Below, piece by piece: positions 18,203 through 27,763 of a stretch of DNA of 64,000 nucleotides. This DNA is from Paenibacillus sp. 453mf. GTDB lineage: Bacteria > Bacillota > Bacilli > Paenibacillales > Paenibacillaceae. The position numbers and the translations under genes were made by a program. Under the pieces are notes generated by a model that was not told where the DNA came from, made no database searches, and was given only the letters and a program-made list of their open reading frames with translations. Positions within the stretch are counted from its first letter, which is position 1; the number at the start of each line of letters is the position of its first letter. The DNA lies in the NCBI RefSeq assembly GCF_900116105.1, contig NZ_FPAC01000001.1:1912862-1976861 (forward strand), in the 5' to 3' direction.

Positions 18203-18952
18203 CTAGTTCAGACTTGCTTGAAGTTCACCGAGGACTTGCTTTAATCGCTCCGGGTAATCCGTAATAATACCGCTTACTCCAAGCTCTACCATACGTTTCA
18301 TATCCTCTGTCTCATTTACTGTCCAAGGATACACCGCAAGTCCTTTTTCCAGAGTCACTGCCAGTTGGTTGTCTGTGAGCTGCTTGTAGTAAGGATGAAG
18401 GGAATACGTATTCACTCCAACGGCATTCGGCAAATATTCAGGATGCTGAAAATCCTGATGATATAGAAGTCCAAGCTTAATTGAAGAATCAAGAGCTTGA
18501 AGTTTCTGCAAAGCGCCAAAGTGGAAGGAAGAAACAACGACCTGCTCGGTCCGGTCATATTCCCGCAGGAGGGTTACGAGCTTCTGCTCGATCCCCTGTT
18601 CCAGTCCCCCTTTAATTTCCACATTAATCATCAGATCCTTAGGTGCTAGTTCAAAAACTTCTCTGAGCGTAAGGATCTTCTGCCCTTGAAACTTTGCATC
18701 GTACCAGCTCCCAGCATCGAAGCTTCTCAGTTCATCCAGGGTCATATCCTGAACCGCTCCCGTACCATCTGTCGTGCGGTCAATCGTGTAATCATGAATC
18801 ACCATGATTTCCCCATCCTTGGAGAGATGAATGTCCAGTTCAAATGCATTACAGCCTTGCGTAAGAGCAAGCTCGAAAGAAGCCAGTGTATTTTCCGGTG
18901 CAACTCCCGCCGCTCCCCTGTGTGCGATAATGATTGGCATTGTAGAATTCAT
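18203..18952 (-). CDS. Glycerophosphodiester phosphodiesterase (GlpQ/UgpQ-like)
   Basis: Cytoplasmic TIM-barrel phosphodiesterase of 249 residues that splits glycerophosphodiesters into glycerol-3-phosphate and an alcohol. The family motifs are present: IIAHRGAAGVAPENT near 8-22, FELDIHLSKDG near 37-47, and the conserved IHD of the metal site. No signal peptide is present, so it resembles UgpQ rather than the secreted GlpQ. GGGAGTG precedes the ATG. It stands alone between the rhamnosidase and arabinan loci. Confidence 0.9.
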   Translation of the reverse strand: MNSTMPIIIAHRGAAGVAPENTLASFELALTQGCNAFELDIHLSKDGEIMVIHDYTIDRTTDGTGAVQDMTLDELRSFDAGSWYDAKFQGQKILTLREVFELAPKDLMINVEIKGGLEQGIEQKLVTLLREYDRTEQVVVSSFHFGALQKLQALDSSIKLGLLYHQDFQHPEYLPNAVGVNTYSLHPYYKQLTDNQLAVTLEKGLAVYPWTVNETEDMKRMVELGVSGIITDYPERLKQVLGELQASLN

Positions 18953-19102
18953 TGGTCACACTCCCTGATTGTCATTGGATAAATTGGTTTATTGCTTAAT
19001 TACAGACCTATGCGGACATGTAGTTCATGTTAAGTATATGGAGTTCAGGAGATGAGTTCTACCTTTTTGTGTTAAAAGACATTGGTACCTTCGGAGCAAA
19101 CT

Positions 19103-19297
19103 TTACATTTCATCGATGTTATAGAACCGGGCACAATTCCCTCCCAGGATGCGGCTCCTCCATGAGTCAAGCTGCCCAAAATCCGGCTTCCATATCCGTA
19201 AAGGCTGATGGATGTCCATAAAGTCTTTAATCTCATGTTCCTCGAGCATGGAGCTTATATTTCCTCCATTCCGTTCATCCCAGCCCATTTCCCACAT
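19103..19297 (-). pseudogene. Remnant of rhamnulose-1-phosphate aldolase (rhaD), N-terminal fragment
   Basis: The first 40 or so codons read as the start of RhaD: KMWEMGWDERNGGNIS, which in the family precedes the substrate loop, then a PLR motif. The rest of the roughly 275-residue enzyme, including the zinc ligands, is absent, and the frame runs into unrelated sequence and stops. The codons just before 19297 (SGITQK) also fit the family, but no ribosome site or start is seen. This points to a lost rhamnose catabolic locus that once accompanied the GH78 rhamnosidase. Confidence 0.6.
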
Positions 19298-19396
19298 CTT
19301 CTGAGTGATACCTGACTAATATCCGTTAAAACAACACAAACAAATATTATTAATCTGTAAATTTCTTTACTCAGTAAATGACATTCAGAAAAAATA

Positions 19397-19439
19397 AACG
19401 TAAGACAGACTCATGTACTCCTGCAGTCCGTCTTACGTT
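19397..19439. terminator. Terminator of the GH127-GH43 unit
   Basis: A 10-bp perfect stem (AACGTAAGAC at 19397-19406, complement at 19430-19439) with T-rich sequence on both sides lies about 75 nt past the GH43 stop codon. Confidence 0.75.
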
Positions 19440-19513
19440 ATCTATTTTTTAAACCAGCTGTATTTTTTCAAACTTGAATTTATTCCAATATACCTTTAGG
19501 CTATTAAATTTAA

Positions 19514-20485
19514 TTACCCTATTCCTGCTTCTTGCTTCGTGAGCCGATCCTGTGCAAAATTCCAATTCTTAATGCGTTCATACTCCTCCATGGTGATTGG
19601 CAGCACGGTCCCGTGCTTGAAGCCATATGGGAAGCTGAAGCTTTCATCGGAGCGAATAAACCTCCCGCTGTCGATATCATCCGCTAGAAAAGGAACATAA
19701 CCTTGTCCTTCGCCTTCTACACCGAAAAAGTCTAGCAGCAGGCACCATCTGCCGTCCTTTACCTTAAATGCCGTTGGCGCTTCATAGGCATGATGCCCCA
19801 GCTTCGCCATTTCTTCATCAAACGCTTCAATACGGGTATGTTCACCAGTAAGCGTATTGCCCTTCTGCAGAATGATCCCCTCGGGATCCTTCTCGCTTTT
19901 TAGAAAACGATAAAAGGTCCCGTTCTCCTCATAAATTGCAGAATCAATAATCCCGCTGCCGTCTTTGCGGCACAGCATCTCCGGCTTCGAGAAGTTTACG
20001 AAATCTTTCGTTCGGGAGTAATAAATCGCCTTATGCCCGAAATTATTAGAGGCATGTGCAGAAGACCAGTGCAGAACATAGTCATCGTTCTTGTGGTCAT
20101 AAATGACATCGGGTGCCCACAGACAACCAAAGTCCTCATCTCCAAGCTCAATCATTCTCTGTTCGGACCAGTTCACCAAATCCACCGATTCCCATAGAGA
20201 CAAGCACTTGCTCCCTTCTCTTGAAATGCTGGCCCAGCTGCTCTTGTACTTCGTATTAAAGCCATTAGCAAGACTTAAATCCGTTGCAATAATGAAGAAC
20301 TTCCCTTCTCTTGTCCTTACAATGGTATGATCTCTAACCCCTTTATCTCCCAGTTCGCTCCACAGCACAGGGTTACCATCGTTGACTTGCTCCCAGTTCA
20401 GGCCATCCGTACTCAGGCCAAAATAAATCTGTTCACCGTCCGGTGTTTTCTTCTCTTTGAAATGTACGAATAGATAAGCATCCAT
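19514..20485 (-). CDS. Glycoside hydrolase family 43-like protein
   Basis: About 323 residues starting at the ATG 20485, which has GAGGAGGAAAT upstream; the longer frame to 20524 lacks a ribosome site. The sequence follows the five-bladed propeller pattern of GH43-type enzymes: repeated blades with FGLSTDGLNWEQ, RDHTIVRTREGKFFIIATDLS, WAPDVIYDHKNDDYVLHWSS and IDSAIYEENGTFYRF. Acidic residues at blade starts (RDH, APD, E/D later) fit the family's acid and base positions. There is no signal peptide. It lies 69 nt after a GH127-like gene and probably removes arabinofuranose or xylose units from imported oligosaccharides. Confidence 0.8.
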   Translation of the reverse strand: MDAYLFVHFKEKKTPDGEQIYFGLSTDGLNWEQVNDGNPVLWSELGDKGVRDHTIVRTREGKFFIIATDLSLANGFNTKYKSSWASISREGSKCLSLWESVDLVNWSEQRMIELGDEDFGCLWAPDVIYDHKNDDYVLHWSSAHASNNFGHKAIYYSRTKDFVNFSKPEMLCRKDGSGIIDSAIYEENGTFYRFLKSEKDPEGIILQKGNTLTGEHTRIEAFDEEMAKLGHHAYEAPTAFKVKDGRWCLLLDFFGVEGEGQGYVPFLADDIDSGRFIRSDESFSFPYGFKHGTVLPITMEEYERIKNWNFAQDRLTKQEAGIG

Positions 20486-20554
20486 TATAATTTCCTCCTC
20501 TAGTGATTTAATAGAATGACCCAAATCGTTATTCTTAGAATAATTATTCCATGC

Positions 20555-22846
20555 TTAATTTCTAATCGGCCTCATCGTTCGAAGTACACCATAAATACCA
20601 TTCAAATCTGCTTCTGGCTTAAACATAACGACAACTTGACTGCTCTTATTGATCATGCCTTGCGGAATCTGATATTCCTTGGTCACAAACTCTCTTCTAC
20701 GTTCATAGCCGGTTTCTTCTCGCGCGAGAAGCTGATCGTTCACATAAATATTCATGGCACGATTATGGTTGATGAGGAAGTACATCACCTGAAGCACATT
20801 CACATCATCTGGATCGACAGCCAGCGTATAACTGAACCAGCCCTCCCCGTTTGCAAGTCTGCCATTCTGACCATCCCAAGCTCCGCTGAATGTATTCACG
20901 CCCTTGATCTCATGCTGGAGTTCATACTGATCATTACCTACCTGAACGCTATCAATGGTTGCCTCCTTCGTCAGGACCTCAAGCCTGCCAAGCTCCAAAT
21001 GGCGTCTCAGCTCCTCCGAGTCTGATTCAACAATGTTCCAGTAGATGCCGTATCGTTCCTTATGCTGCTTATAATGAGGTGTAAAAATTAACCGTTCATC
21101 CTCATCAGTGTTCTTTAAACGAAATTCCATTCGATTCTCATCTTTAACAACATGCTCTTCGATGGATTGTATCCATTCTTTAGGAGTAATCCCGTTAGGA
21201 ATGATAAAGTCCTTAACCCGCATTCGCTTCGTCGGCACTTGCACCATGATGCCCGTGCTTGACAGCGTCATATCTTCAATGCCTAGAGCTGCGCTAAGCA
21301 CAAACGGACCATACTGGAAGCCCACCGCTGCCGGATTGTCAGGGAGTCTGCAGGCAAGCACCTTCATGGGTAGAACTAAATCCAGGACATCTCCACTGTG
21401 CCAGACCCGTTCTACCTCAAGATAATCATTACTAATCTGAGGTTCAAGCCGCTTGCCATTTAATAGAACAGATATTTCACCCTGAATCCAGTGGGGCACT
21501 CGAATATAAAGCTTCATCGCCTGGTCTCGTCCATCTGTCGTTTCAATGATAAACTGTACATCATCACGCTCAGGAATACTGGCGGTTTGCGTAATTCGAA
21601 TATTCTTCTGTACATAATCCAGCCTGGAACTAATAAATTGATTCACGTACAGCTCATTGTCATTGTAAAAATAGATGCTGTCATTCAGCTTCGTAAAGCT
21701 CTCCATCCCCGTACCTGTGCAGCACCAGAAGTGCTCAAACGGAGAGCTGTATATTTTGAAATAACCGGTAGCCATCGGCTGAAAATACATTGTCATTCCC
21801 GTCTCGGGATTTTGTGAGGATAGAATCGCATTGAAGTAGCTCGTTTCATAATAATCGGCATACTTCTTTTCCCGGGTAAGTTTGAACAGCTCACGAGTCA
21901 GCTTCAGCATGTTGTAGCTATTACACGTCTCGCAAGTGATATCCGTCCGTCTTGCATCCAGGATATCTGGCTCTCCAAAATGCTCCGATTCACTGTTGCC
22001 GCCCGTCATATACGTGTGATGATATACTACGATATCCCAGAATTTCTTGGCTGCCTCAAGATAAAATTTCTCACTTTCACCCAGCGTACGATAACGGTTA
22101 AGCGCTCCCAGGAATTTAGGGATCGTTGTATTTGCATGCTTGCCTTTTAATATATCTACACCCTGAGCGATGGCTTCGAACAATGGAATTTCATCAAATT
22201 TATGTGCTGCCTCCAGGTGCTGTGGATCTGCTGATATTTTATAAAGATCATACAAGCAATCATTCATTCCACCGTATTCAACCGCAAGCACTGTCGTTTG
22301 CAGCTCCTGAGACCAGCGGGAAGTACGTGCTGCAACCCAGTCACCTAATTTACAGACAACCTCTTTGGCATCTGCCGACTCTGTTGCGTGGTAAACGGCT
22401 ATGAGCCCGGCAATCAGCTTATGTATGGTGTACCATGGAACCCAGGCGGGCTGTCTCTTCTCTACGTTATCGATCAAGCTCTCCGGAAATGCAGACAAAT
22501 AACCGCTTTCAAATTGACACACCTTAAGTTCTGATATGATGTAAGTCAATTTCTCAAGCATCGCCGGATTGCTTGTTTGCTCATAGGCCTGAGCACATGC
22601 ACTCATGTAATGCCCGAGGGTATGTCCCCGAATCTCGGTATTCTCCCAGCCCGGATATTTGGCAGCCTTGGGAGTAAGGCCGCAGGTTTCGCGAAATCCA
22701 GCAAGCAGTCGGTCCAAGTCATAGCTATGTAAATAGTGGAGCTCCTTCGCAAATGCATTGGCATAATACTCCCCCGTCAAGCAAACCTGATCTAAGCGAA
22801 AATCCTGCAATACATGACTCTTCACTGCTTCTTCCCTCGTAGACAT
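20555..22846 (-). CDS. GH127-like beta-L-arabinofuranosidase (DUF1680 family)
   Basis: About 763 residues. The ATG at 22846 is chosen because GGAAGGTGG precedes it; the open frame extends 36 codons further without a ribosome site. The (alpha/alpha)6 core carries the family's cysteine-based active site: CETCNSYNMLKLTREL supplies the Glu and Cys and WCCTGTGMES the paired Cys. These match the zinc-bound nucleophile residues described for GH127 HypBA1. GH146 is an alternative within the same fold. Beta domains follow at the C-terminus. It has no signal peptide. It heads a two-gene unit with the GH43-like gene and diverges from an AraC-type gene. The likely substrate is arabinofuranosyl plant glycan or glycoprotein fragments. 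Confidence 0.88.
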   Translation of the reverse strand: MSTREEAVKSHVLQDFRLDQVCLTGEYYANAFAKELHYLHSYDLDRLLAGFRETCGLTPKAAKYPGWENTEIRGHTLGHYMSACAQAYEQTSNPAMLEKLTYIISELKVCQFESGYLSAFPESLIDNVEKRQPAWVPWYTIHKLIAGLIAVYHATESADAKEVVCKLGDWVAARTSRWSQELQTTVLAVEYGGMNDCLYDLYKISADPQHLEAAHKFDEIPLFEAIAQGVDILKGKHANTTIPKFLGALNRYRTLGESEKFYLEAAKKFWDIVVYHHTYMTGGNSESEHFGEPDILDARRTDITCETCNSYNMLKLTRELFKLTREKKYADYYETSYFNAILSSQNPETGMTMYFQPMATGYFKIYSSPFEHFWCCTGTGMESFTKLNDSIYFYNDNELYVNQFISSRLDYVQKNIRITQTASIPERDDVQFIIETTDGRDQAMKLYIRVPHWIQGEISVLLNGKRLEPQISNDYLEVERVWHSGDVLDLVLPMKVLACRLPDNPAAVGFQYGPFVLSAALGIEDMTLSSTGIMVQVPTKRMRVKDFIIPNGITPKEWIQSIEEHVVKDENRMEFRLKNTDEDERLIFTPHYKQHKERYGIYWNIVESDSEELRRHLELGRLEVLTKEATIDSVQVGNDQYELQHEIKGVNTFSGAWDGQNGRLANGEGWFSYTLAVDPDDVNVLQVMYFLINHNRAMNIYVNDQLLAREETGYERRREFVTKEYQIPQGMINKSSQVVVMFKPEADLNGIYGVLRTMRPIRN

Positions 22847-23017
22847 TCTCTTATCCACCTTCCACACTCTACTTAAATGGTTCAAGCTTGCTATTTCAGA
22901 ATAGCCTGTTAAGCTGCAGGAGTGAAGTGGAGAAACGTTCGAATTCGTGTACAAAAGTCAGGTGATTGCGTATTGACGCAGATGAAACGTAAGTGATAAA
23001 AAATAGTATCAATCAAC

Positions 23018-23032
23018 GAGTAGTAACTACTC
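23018..23032. promoter_or_regulatory. Candidate operator palindrome
   Basis: GAGTAGT-A-ACTACTC is a perfect 7+1+7 inverted repeat between the GH127 and AraC-type divergent genes, about 80 nt from the AraC start. It could be the AraC-type binding site or overlap a promoter. Confidence 0.45.
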
Positions 23033-23110
23033 TTGAAAATAATCTATAATAGGAATGTCAGATTTAAGGTGTTAAAAGGTTAGATATAGTCGGTCGGAGG
23101 ATATACATCG

Positions 23111-23962
23111 ATGGTTGGATACGCTTTTAATATAGAGAAACCCTTAATTTTGCAAATGACAGGAAAATTCGTCTCTCCTTCTCCAGACTGGATTCATATG
23201 AGCAGGATACTAATGGATTACGAGCTGTTCGTTCAGACCAAAGGCGAGCTGTATATCGCAGATGATCAGGAGAAGCATGTACTGCAAGAGGGAGATTTTC
23301 TGCTCATGCCGCCAAGAACGAAGCAATTCGGCTATAAGAAGTCCGACTGCAGCTTCTACTGGCTTCATTTTACTGCAGACCATCCGTCTTTCAATGCGAT
23401 ACCTGTTCGTGATTATCAGCCTGCCCAGAACCATATATTTATCCCGTCTAAAGGGCATTTGCGAGGCATGGACAAGATCGTCATTATGATGAAACAGCTG
23501 CAGGATTCTATGCGTAGTTATCAGAATACGACACTTGGCAATTACATGGCAACTACTATACTGTGTGAACTATACCATCAATCCTATGCTGCAGAGAATG
23601 TGCTCGGCAAGAAGCTCAAGCAGCTGCAGCTCTATAATGATGTTGTGGATTATATTAGCTGGAATCGGTTTGAGCCGCTCAAGGTATCTGAAATTGCCGA
23701 TCATTTTGGATATAACTCCAAATATCTGTCTCATCTGTTCGCTTCTATTGCCGGAGTTACGCTCAAGCAGTATATCGTGCAGCAGAAGATGGAAGCAGCA
23801 GCCTTTCTCCTGACCGATACGAATCAAACGGTACAAGAAATTGCAATGCAGCTGGGGTACCATGACAGCCAGCATTTTATGAAGTCCTTCAAACAGATGA
23901 CGCATCTAACACCAACGGACTTCCGAAACGCCGCTGCCAACCGGCTGTTGTATTACAGATGA
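23111..23962 (+). CDS. AraC-family regulator
   Basis: Regulator of 283 residues with an N-terminal cupin-like sensor (about 25-120; LQEGDFLLMPPRTKQFGY) and two C-terminal helix-turn-helix units (about 180-280; LKVSEIADHFGYNSKYLSHL and HDSQHFMKSFKQMTHLTPTD). CGGAGGATATACATCG leads into the ATG. It is divergent from the GH127-GH43 unit and probably activates it on an arabinose-containing inducer. Its last ten bases overlap the truncated DinB pseudogene on the other strand. Confidence 0.88.
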   Translation: MVGYAFNIEKPLILQMTGKFVSPSPDWIHMSRILMDYELFVQTKGELYIADDQEKHVLQEGDFLLMPPRTKQFGYKKSDCSFYWLHFTADHPSFNAIPVRDYQPAQNHIFIPSKGHLRGMDKIVIMMKQLQDSMRSYQNTTLGNYMATTILCELYHQSYAAENVLGKKLKQLQLYNDVVDYISWNRFEPLKVSEIADHFGYNSKYLSHLFASIAGVTLKQYIVQQKMEAAAFLLTDTNQTVQEIAMQLGYHDSQHFMKSFKQMTHLTPTDFRNAAANRLLYYR

Positions 23963-24195
23963 ATTAGTAGAGCTTGTCCCTTGAATCTATACACCCAGTT
24001 CAAATCCACGTACATGAGATGTTTAATCAGCTGGGCAGCACTATTATAGTAATTACTCGGCCCCCTGTAATCCAGCTCGTCTAGCGTCATACCCTGTGAA
24101 ATCTGCCGAAGTCGCTCACAATTTTCTTCCACAGCCAAATACAACATACCTACGATCGGAGACATATCAAGGTCACTTTTTAAATCTTATAACAT
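23953..24195 (-). pseudogene. DinB-family protein gene, nonsense and 3'-truncated
   Basis: A good ribosome site (GGAGGA) leads to an ATG at 24195, but codon 3 is TAA (24187-24189). Past it the same frame runs on as DLKSDLDMSPIVGMLYLAVE and then about 60 more residues with the look of the DinB four-helix fold (SAAQLIKHLMYVDLNWVYRFKGQ). Members usually have about 150-170 residues; this one stops near 80, exactly where the AraC gene ends. Both the early stop and the missing C-terminal half mark it as dead. The junction with the AraC gene looks like a deletion end point. Confidence 0.65.
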
Positions 24196-24267
24196 TGAAT
24201 TATTCCTCCATTTCCAGTGATCATTAATATTTTTAAAAATTCCATTTCTCTAAAAAGCTCATATCAA

Positions 24268-24328
24268 AAAACACCTCCAAGATTGTCTCCGACCTAACGA
24301 AGTCGTTGAATGTTCTTGAAGGTGTTTT
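24268..24328 (-). terminator. Terminator of the ribose operon
   Basis: A 15-bp stem with one mismatch (24268-24282 with 24314-24328) is followed in the minus direction by a T-run. It lies just past the rbsB stop codon. Confidence 0.75.
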
Positions 24329-24346
24329 CATTTTATGCTAATCTTC

Positions 24347-25267
24347 TTATTCTTTCGTTGTCAATTTCAGTGGTGCCGCAATCACTTCTTCCACTTCATT
24401 GCCTTGAAGCACATCCGCTGCGGCTCGAACAGCGAGTTCACCTATAAGTGCCGGCTGTTGTGCCACCGTAGCGGTCAGCCCCCCAGCATTAATGGACTTG
24501 ATCGCGTCCTCATTACCATCAAAACCAACAATGATTACATCTCGGCCTGAGCTTTGAATCGCTTCTAGTGCTCCGAGCGCCATCTCGTCATTATGGGCGA
24601 ATACAGCCTCCACATCCGGGTTCCCCTGAATTAGATTCTCCATAACGTTGAGGCCTTTGGTCCGATCAAAATCGGCGGGCTGCTTAGCCACCACATCGAG
24701 CTGCTCATCGGCAATATTGTGGAAGCCCTGTCCACGCTCACGCGTCGCCGATGCACCTGCCACGCCTTCCAGCTCAATGACTTTCGCGCCTTCGCCCAGC
24801 TGCTCAATAATATACTGAGCAGCCATTTCTCCGCCCTTCACGTTATCCGAAGCTACGAGTGCTTCAACATCCCCTTGGTCTGCAGAACGATCCAGAGTAA
24901 TGACCGGAATGCCAAGCGAATTCGCTGTTTGCACTACATTTGAAATCGCCGCTGAATCGGTCGGGTTAATGAGCAGTGCATTCACGCCTTGCTGAATCAG
25001 ATCATCTACGTCATTGGATTGCTTCGCAGAATCATCCTGGGCATCTACAATTACAACCTCAATGCCTTGCTTCTCTGCTTCAGCTACGACACCGTCTTTT
25101 AAGGCAACGAAGAATGGATTATTTAAAGTAGAAATGGATAATCCGATTTTTATTTCATCTGTATTGCCGTTGTTATTCGGTTTAGCCCACTCCGGCGGCT
25201 GCATGGAACAGCCTGTCATAATGATCATGAGCACGGCGGTGAACAATAAGGTTAGTTTTTTCATCAT
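24347..25267 (-). CDS. rbsB: Ribose ABC transporter substrate-binding lipoprotein
   Basis: Periplasmic-binding-protein-like lipoprotein of about 306 residues that captures D-ribose outside the membrane. The signal ends in the lipobox IMTGC. The start is the ATG at 25267 (AAGAGGAGT upstream); the frame continues 12 codons further without need. Family features include GLSISTLNNPFFVALKDG near the mature N-terminus and NPTDSAAISNVVQ, ITLDRSADQG and AHNDEMALGALEA in the sugar-binding lobes. It is the last gene of rbsRKDACB, 13 nt after rbsC. Confidence 0.95.
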   Translation of the reverse strand: MMKKLTLLFTAVLMIIMTGCSMQPPEWAKPNNNGNTDEIKIGLSISTLNNPFFVALKDGVVAEAEKQGIEVVIVDAQDDSAKQSNDVDDLIQQGVNALLINPTDSAAISNVVQTANSLGIPVITLDRSADQGDVEALVASDNVKGGEMAAQYIIEQLGEGAKVIELEGVAGASATRERGQGFHNIADEQLDVVAKQPADFDRTKGLNVMENLIQGNPDVEAVFAHNDEMALGALEAIQSSGRDVIIVGFDGNEDAIKSINAGGLTATVAQQPALIGELAVRAAADVLQGNEVEEVIAAPLKLTTKE

Positions 25268-25280
25268 GTCTCTACTCCTC

Positions 25281-26249
25281 TTATGCAGATTTCTTACGGT
25301 CAATCAGTACCGCAATGACGATCACGACACCTTTGACAACCATTTGATAGAATGAGGATACGCCAAGCAGGTTCAAACCGTTGTTAAGCACACCAATTAT
25401 CAATGCCCCAATGAGTGTTCCTACAATGAGACCGCGTCCGCCAGTCAGACTTGTACCACCTAAGACGACAGCTGCGATCGCATCGAGCTCGTAAGATTCA
25501 CCTGCTGTAGGCTGTGCTGAGTTAAGACGGGAAGTCAGAATGGCACCAGCTAGTGCAGCCATCATACCTGCAAGAGAATAGATCATTATTTTGACACGGT
25601 CGACTTTAATACCTGAGACAAGTGCAGCCTTCTCATTACCACCGATGGCATACGTTTTGCGTCCAAATGATGTTTTATGGAGAATGACCCACAGAATAGC
25701 AAATGTAATCATCATGGTGATTGCCGGAACGGGAATACCAAGGAAATATCCACGTCCAAACAATTGGAAAGCCATGCTGTCACCCAGTCCAGTAATTGGA
25801 TTCCCGTTCGTGTATACAAGCGTTAAGCCCCGGAAGATCGTCATGCTGGCAAGTGTTGCAATGAAGGGTGCCATCTTACCCTTCGTAATCATGAGACCGT
25901 TCATCATTCCCATGATTCCGCCCAGCAGCACCCCGACAATGATGGCAAGGATCGGATCCAGACCCGACAACATTAGATTAGCGACTATTGCACTGGACAA
26001 CGCAAGGATCGAGCCAACAGACAGATCGATACCACCAGTGAGAATAACAAAGGTCATACCAAATGCAAGCAGTGCATTAATCGATACCTGTCTGAGCAAA
26101 TTCAATATGTTAAGCGGTTCCAAAAATCCCGGATTCATGATCGTCACGATGACGATGAGTAAGATTAGACCGAGCAGAGGCCCTAGCTTACCAGCAAGCT
26201 GAGACAACTGTAATCCTTTTTTATTACTCGTTTCGTTTGCACTTGTCAT
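25281..26249 (-). CDS. rbsC: Ribose ABC transporter permease
   Basis: Permease of 322 residues with 8-10 membrane segments and the RbsC/AraH-type cytoplasmic motif (NPITGLGDS and YAIGGNEKAALVSGIKV near residue 205-222). It forms the channel with RbsA as ATPase and RbsB as binding protein. It starts one base after the rbsA stop codon, so the two are translationally linked. Confidence 0.95.
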   Translation of the reverse strand: MTSANETSNKKGLQLSQLAGKLGPLLGLILLIVIVTIMNPGFLEPLNILNLLRQVSINALLAFGMTFVILTGGIDLSVGSILALSSAIVANLMLSGLDPILAIIVGVLLGGIMGMMNGLMITKGKMAPFIATLASMTIFRGLTLVYTNGNPITGLGDSMAFQLFGRGYFLGIPVPAITMMITFAILWVILHKTSFGRKTYAIGGNEKAALVSGIKVDRVKIMIYSLAGMMAALAGAILTSRLNSAQPTAGESYELDAIAAVVLGGTSLTGGRGLIVGTLIGALIIGVLNNGLNLLGVSSFYQMVVKGVVIVIAVLIDRKKSA

Positions 26250-26250
26250 G

Positions 26251-27735
26251 TTATTGCCCTCCTGTTGCTAACGTCATAATTTTCTCTTGTGTAGCTTCAT
26301 TGCGACTGAGTTCTCCACTGATATGTCCCTCGTGGACTACGATAATCCGATCACTCATACCGATTACTTCTGGCAATTCAGAAGATACCATGATAATGGC
26401 AACCCCGCGGTCAGTCAGCTCATTCATCAGCTGGTAGATTTCCCGCTTCGCGCCTACATCGACGCCGCGTGTCGGCTCGTCAAGGATCAGTACACTCGGT
26501 CCGATACCTACCCATTTAGCAATAACAACCTTCTGCTGGTTACCACCCGACAGATTTCTGGCCGCCGTTTCTGATGATTCTGTCTTGATCAGAAGCCGTT
26601 TGATGAGTGTATCCACAAATTCCTTCTCTTTCTTGCTGGAGATTAGACCTGCTTTGCCACTGAAGCTGAATAGATTAGGGAGCACCATATTTTCACGAAT
26701 AGAAAAATCAAGCACCAGACCTTCATCCTTACGATCCTCCGTTATAAAGCCAATACCGTGCTTCACTGCATCATCAGGCTTACGGATATTCACCTTCTTG
26801 CCCCGGACCAACATCTCTCCACTATGAAGGGAATCAAGTCCAAACAGGGCACGCATGATTTCAGTTCTTCCTGCCCCCATCAGCCCTGAGAAGCCCACAA
26901 TCTCACCAGATCTAACGCTGAAGCTTACATTGTCGAAAGCATCTTTGCGACCAATGTTTTTCACTTCCAACACGACCTCACCCGGCTTCGGGCTTCTAGC
27001 AGGATAACGTTCGGTGAGTTCACGGCCAACCATCTTCCGGACGACTTCTTCAAAGCTTGTTTCCGGTATTGGCTTGGTGTCCACGGTCTTCCCGTCACGC
27101 ATCACCGTAATTCGATCGCAGATCGCAAAGATCTCCTCCATCCGGTGAGAGATATAAACAATGGAAACACCTTGTTTGCGAAGGGAGTTAATGACAGCAA
27201 ACAGCTTCTCAATCTCACGTTCTGTCAGTGCGGCTGTCGGCTCGTCCATTACAATAACCTTGGCATTGGTCATAAGCGCTTTGGCGATCTCAATCATTTG
27301 CTGCTGTCCTACCGAGCACTCTCCCGCTTCCTGATCCAGTGGTATGCTGACAGCAAGCTTTTCAAACTGTGATTTTGCCAGCGTTTTCATTTGTTTCGTA
27401 TTTAAAAATCCTACTTTACTGGTCAGCTCCTTGCCGATAAACAAATTCTCAAGAACTGTCATATCTGGCCAAATGTTCAGCTCCTGATGGATAAAGGCGA
27501 TACCGAACTGCTCTGCTTCTCTAGGATTAGAAAAATAAGTTTCCTTCCCATCAATCAGAATCGTTCCTTCGTTCCGCTCATGTAAACCGATCAGGATATT
27601 CATCAGTGTAGATTTACCTGCCCCATTCTCCCCCATGAGCGCATGAACCTCACCTTCAACCAGATCAAAATCCACACCAGTCAGCACATTATTCGTGCCG
27701 AATGACTTATGAATTCCTTTCATTTGAATATGCAT
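26251..27735 (-). CDS. rbsA: Ribose import ATP-binding protein
   Basis: ATPase of 494 residues with two fused nucleotide-binding domains. The first has Walker [10 protein letters not shown] near residue 35 and LSGG-like CSVGQQQ; the second has GLMGAGRTE in the Walker A place and LSGGNQQKV, the usual asymmetry of sugar-import RbsA proteins. The start is ATG 27735 (GAGGAGGGAATC upstream); the open frame extends into rbsD without meaning. It lies 28 nt after rbsD. Confidence 0.95.
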   Translation of the reverse strand: MHIQMKGIHKSFGTNNVLTGVDFDLVEGEVHALMGENGAGKSTLMNILIGLHERNEGTILIDGKETYFSNPREAEQFGIAFIHQELNIWPDMTVLENLFIGKELTSKVGFLNTKQMKTLAKSQFEKLAVSIPLDQEAGECSVGQQQMIEIAKALMTNAKVIVMDEPTAALTEREIEKLFAVINSLRKQGVSIVYISHRMEEIFAICDRITVMRDGKTVDTKPIPETSFEEVVRKMVGRELTERYPARSPKPGEVVLEVKNIGRKDAFDNVSFSVRSGEIVGFSGLMGAGRTEIMRALFGLDSLHSGEMLVRGKKVNIRKPDDAVKHGIGFITEDRKDEGLVLDFSIRENMVLPNLFSFSGKAGLISSKKEKEFVDTLIKRLLIKTESSETAARNLSGGNQQKVVIAKWVGIGPSVLILDEPTRGVDVGAKREIYQLMNELTDRGVAIIMVSSELPEVIGMSDRIIVVHEGHISGELSRNEATQEKIMTLATGGQ

Positions 27736-27763
27736 GTATGATTCCCTCCTCGATGTGGATCTG

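Noticed and set aside
19027-19221. 64-codon plus-strand open frame opposite the rhaD remnant
   Set aside because: No ribosome site, and the minus strand gives a recognisable RhaD start.
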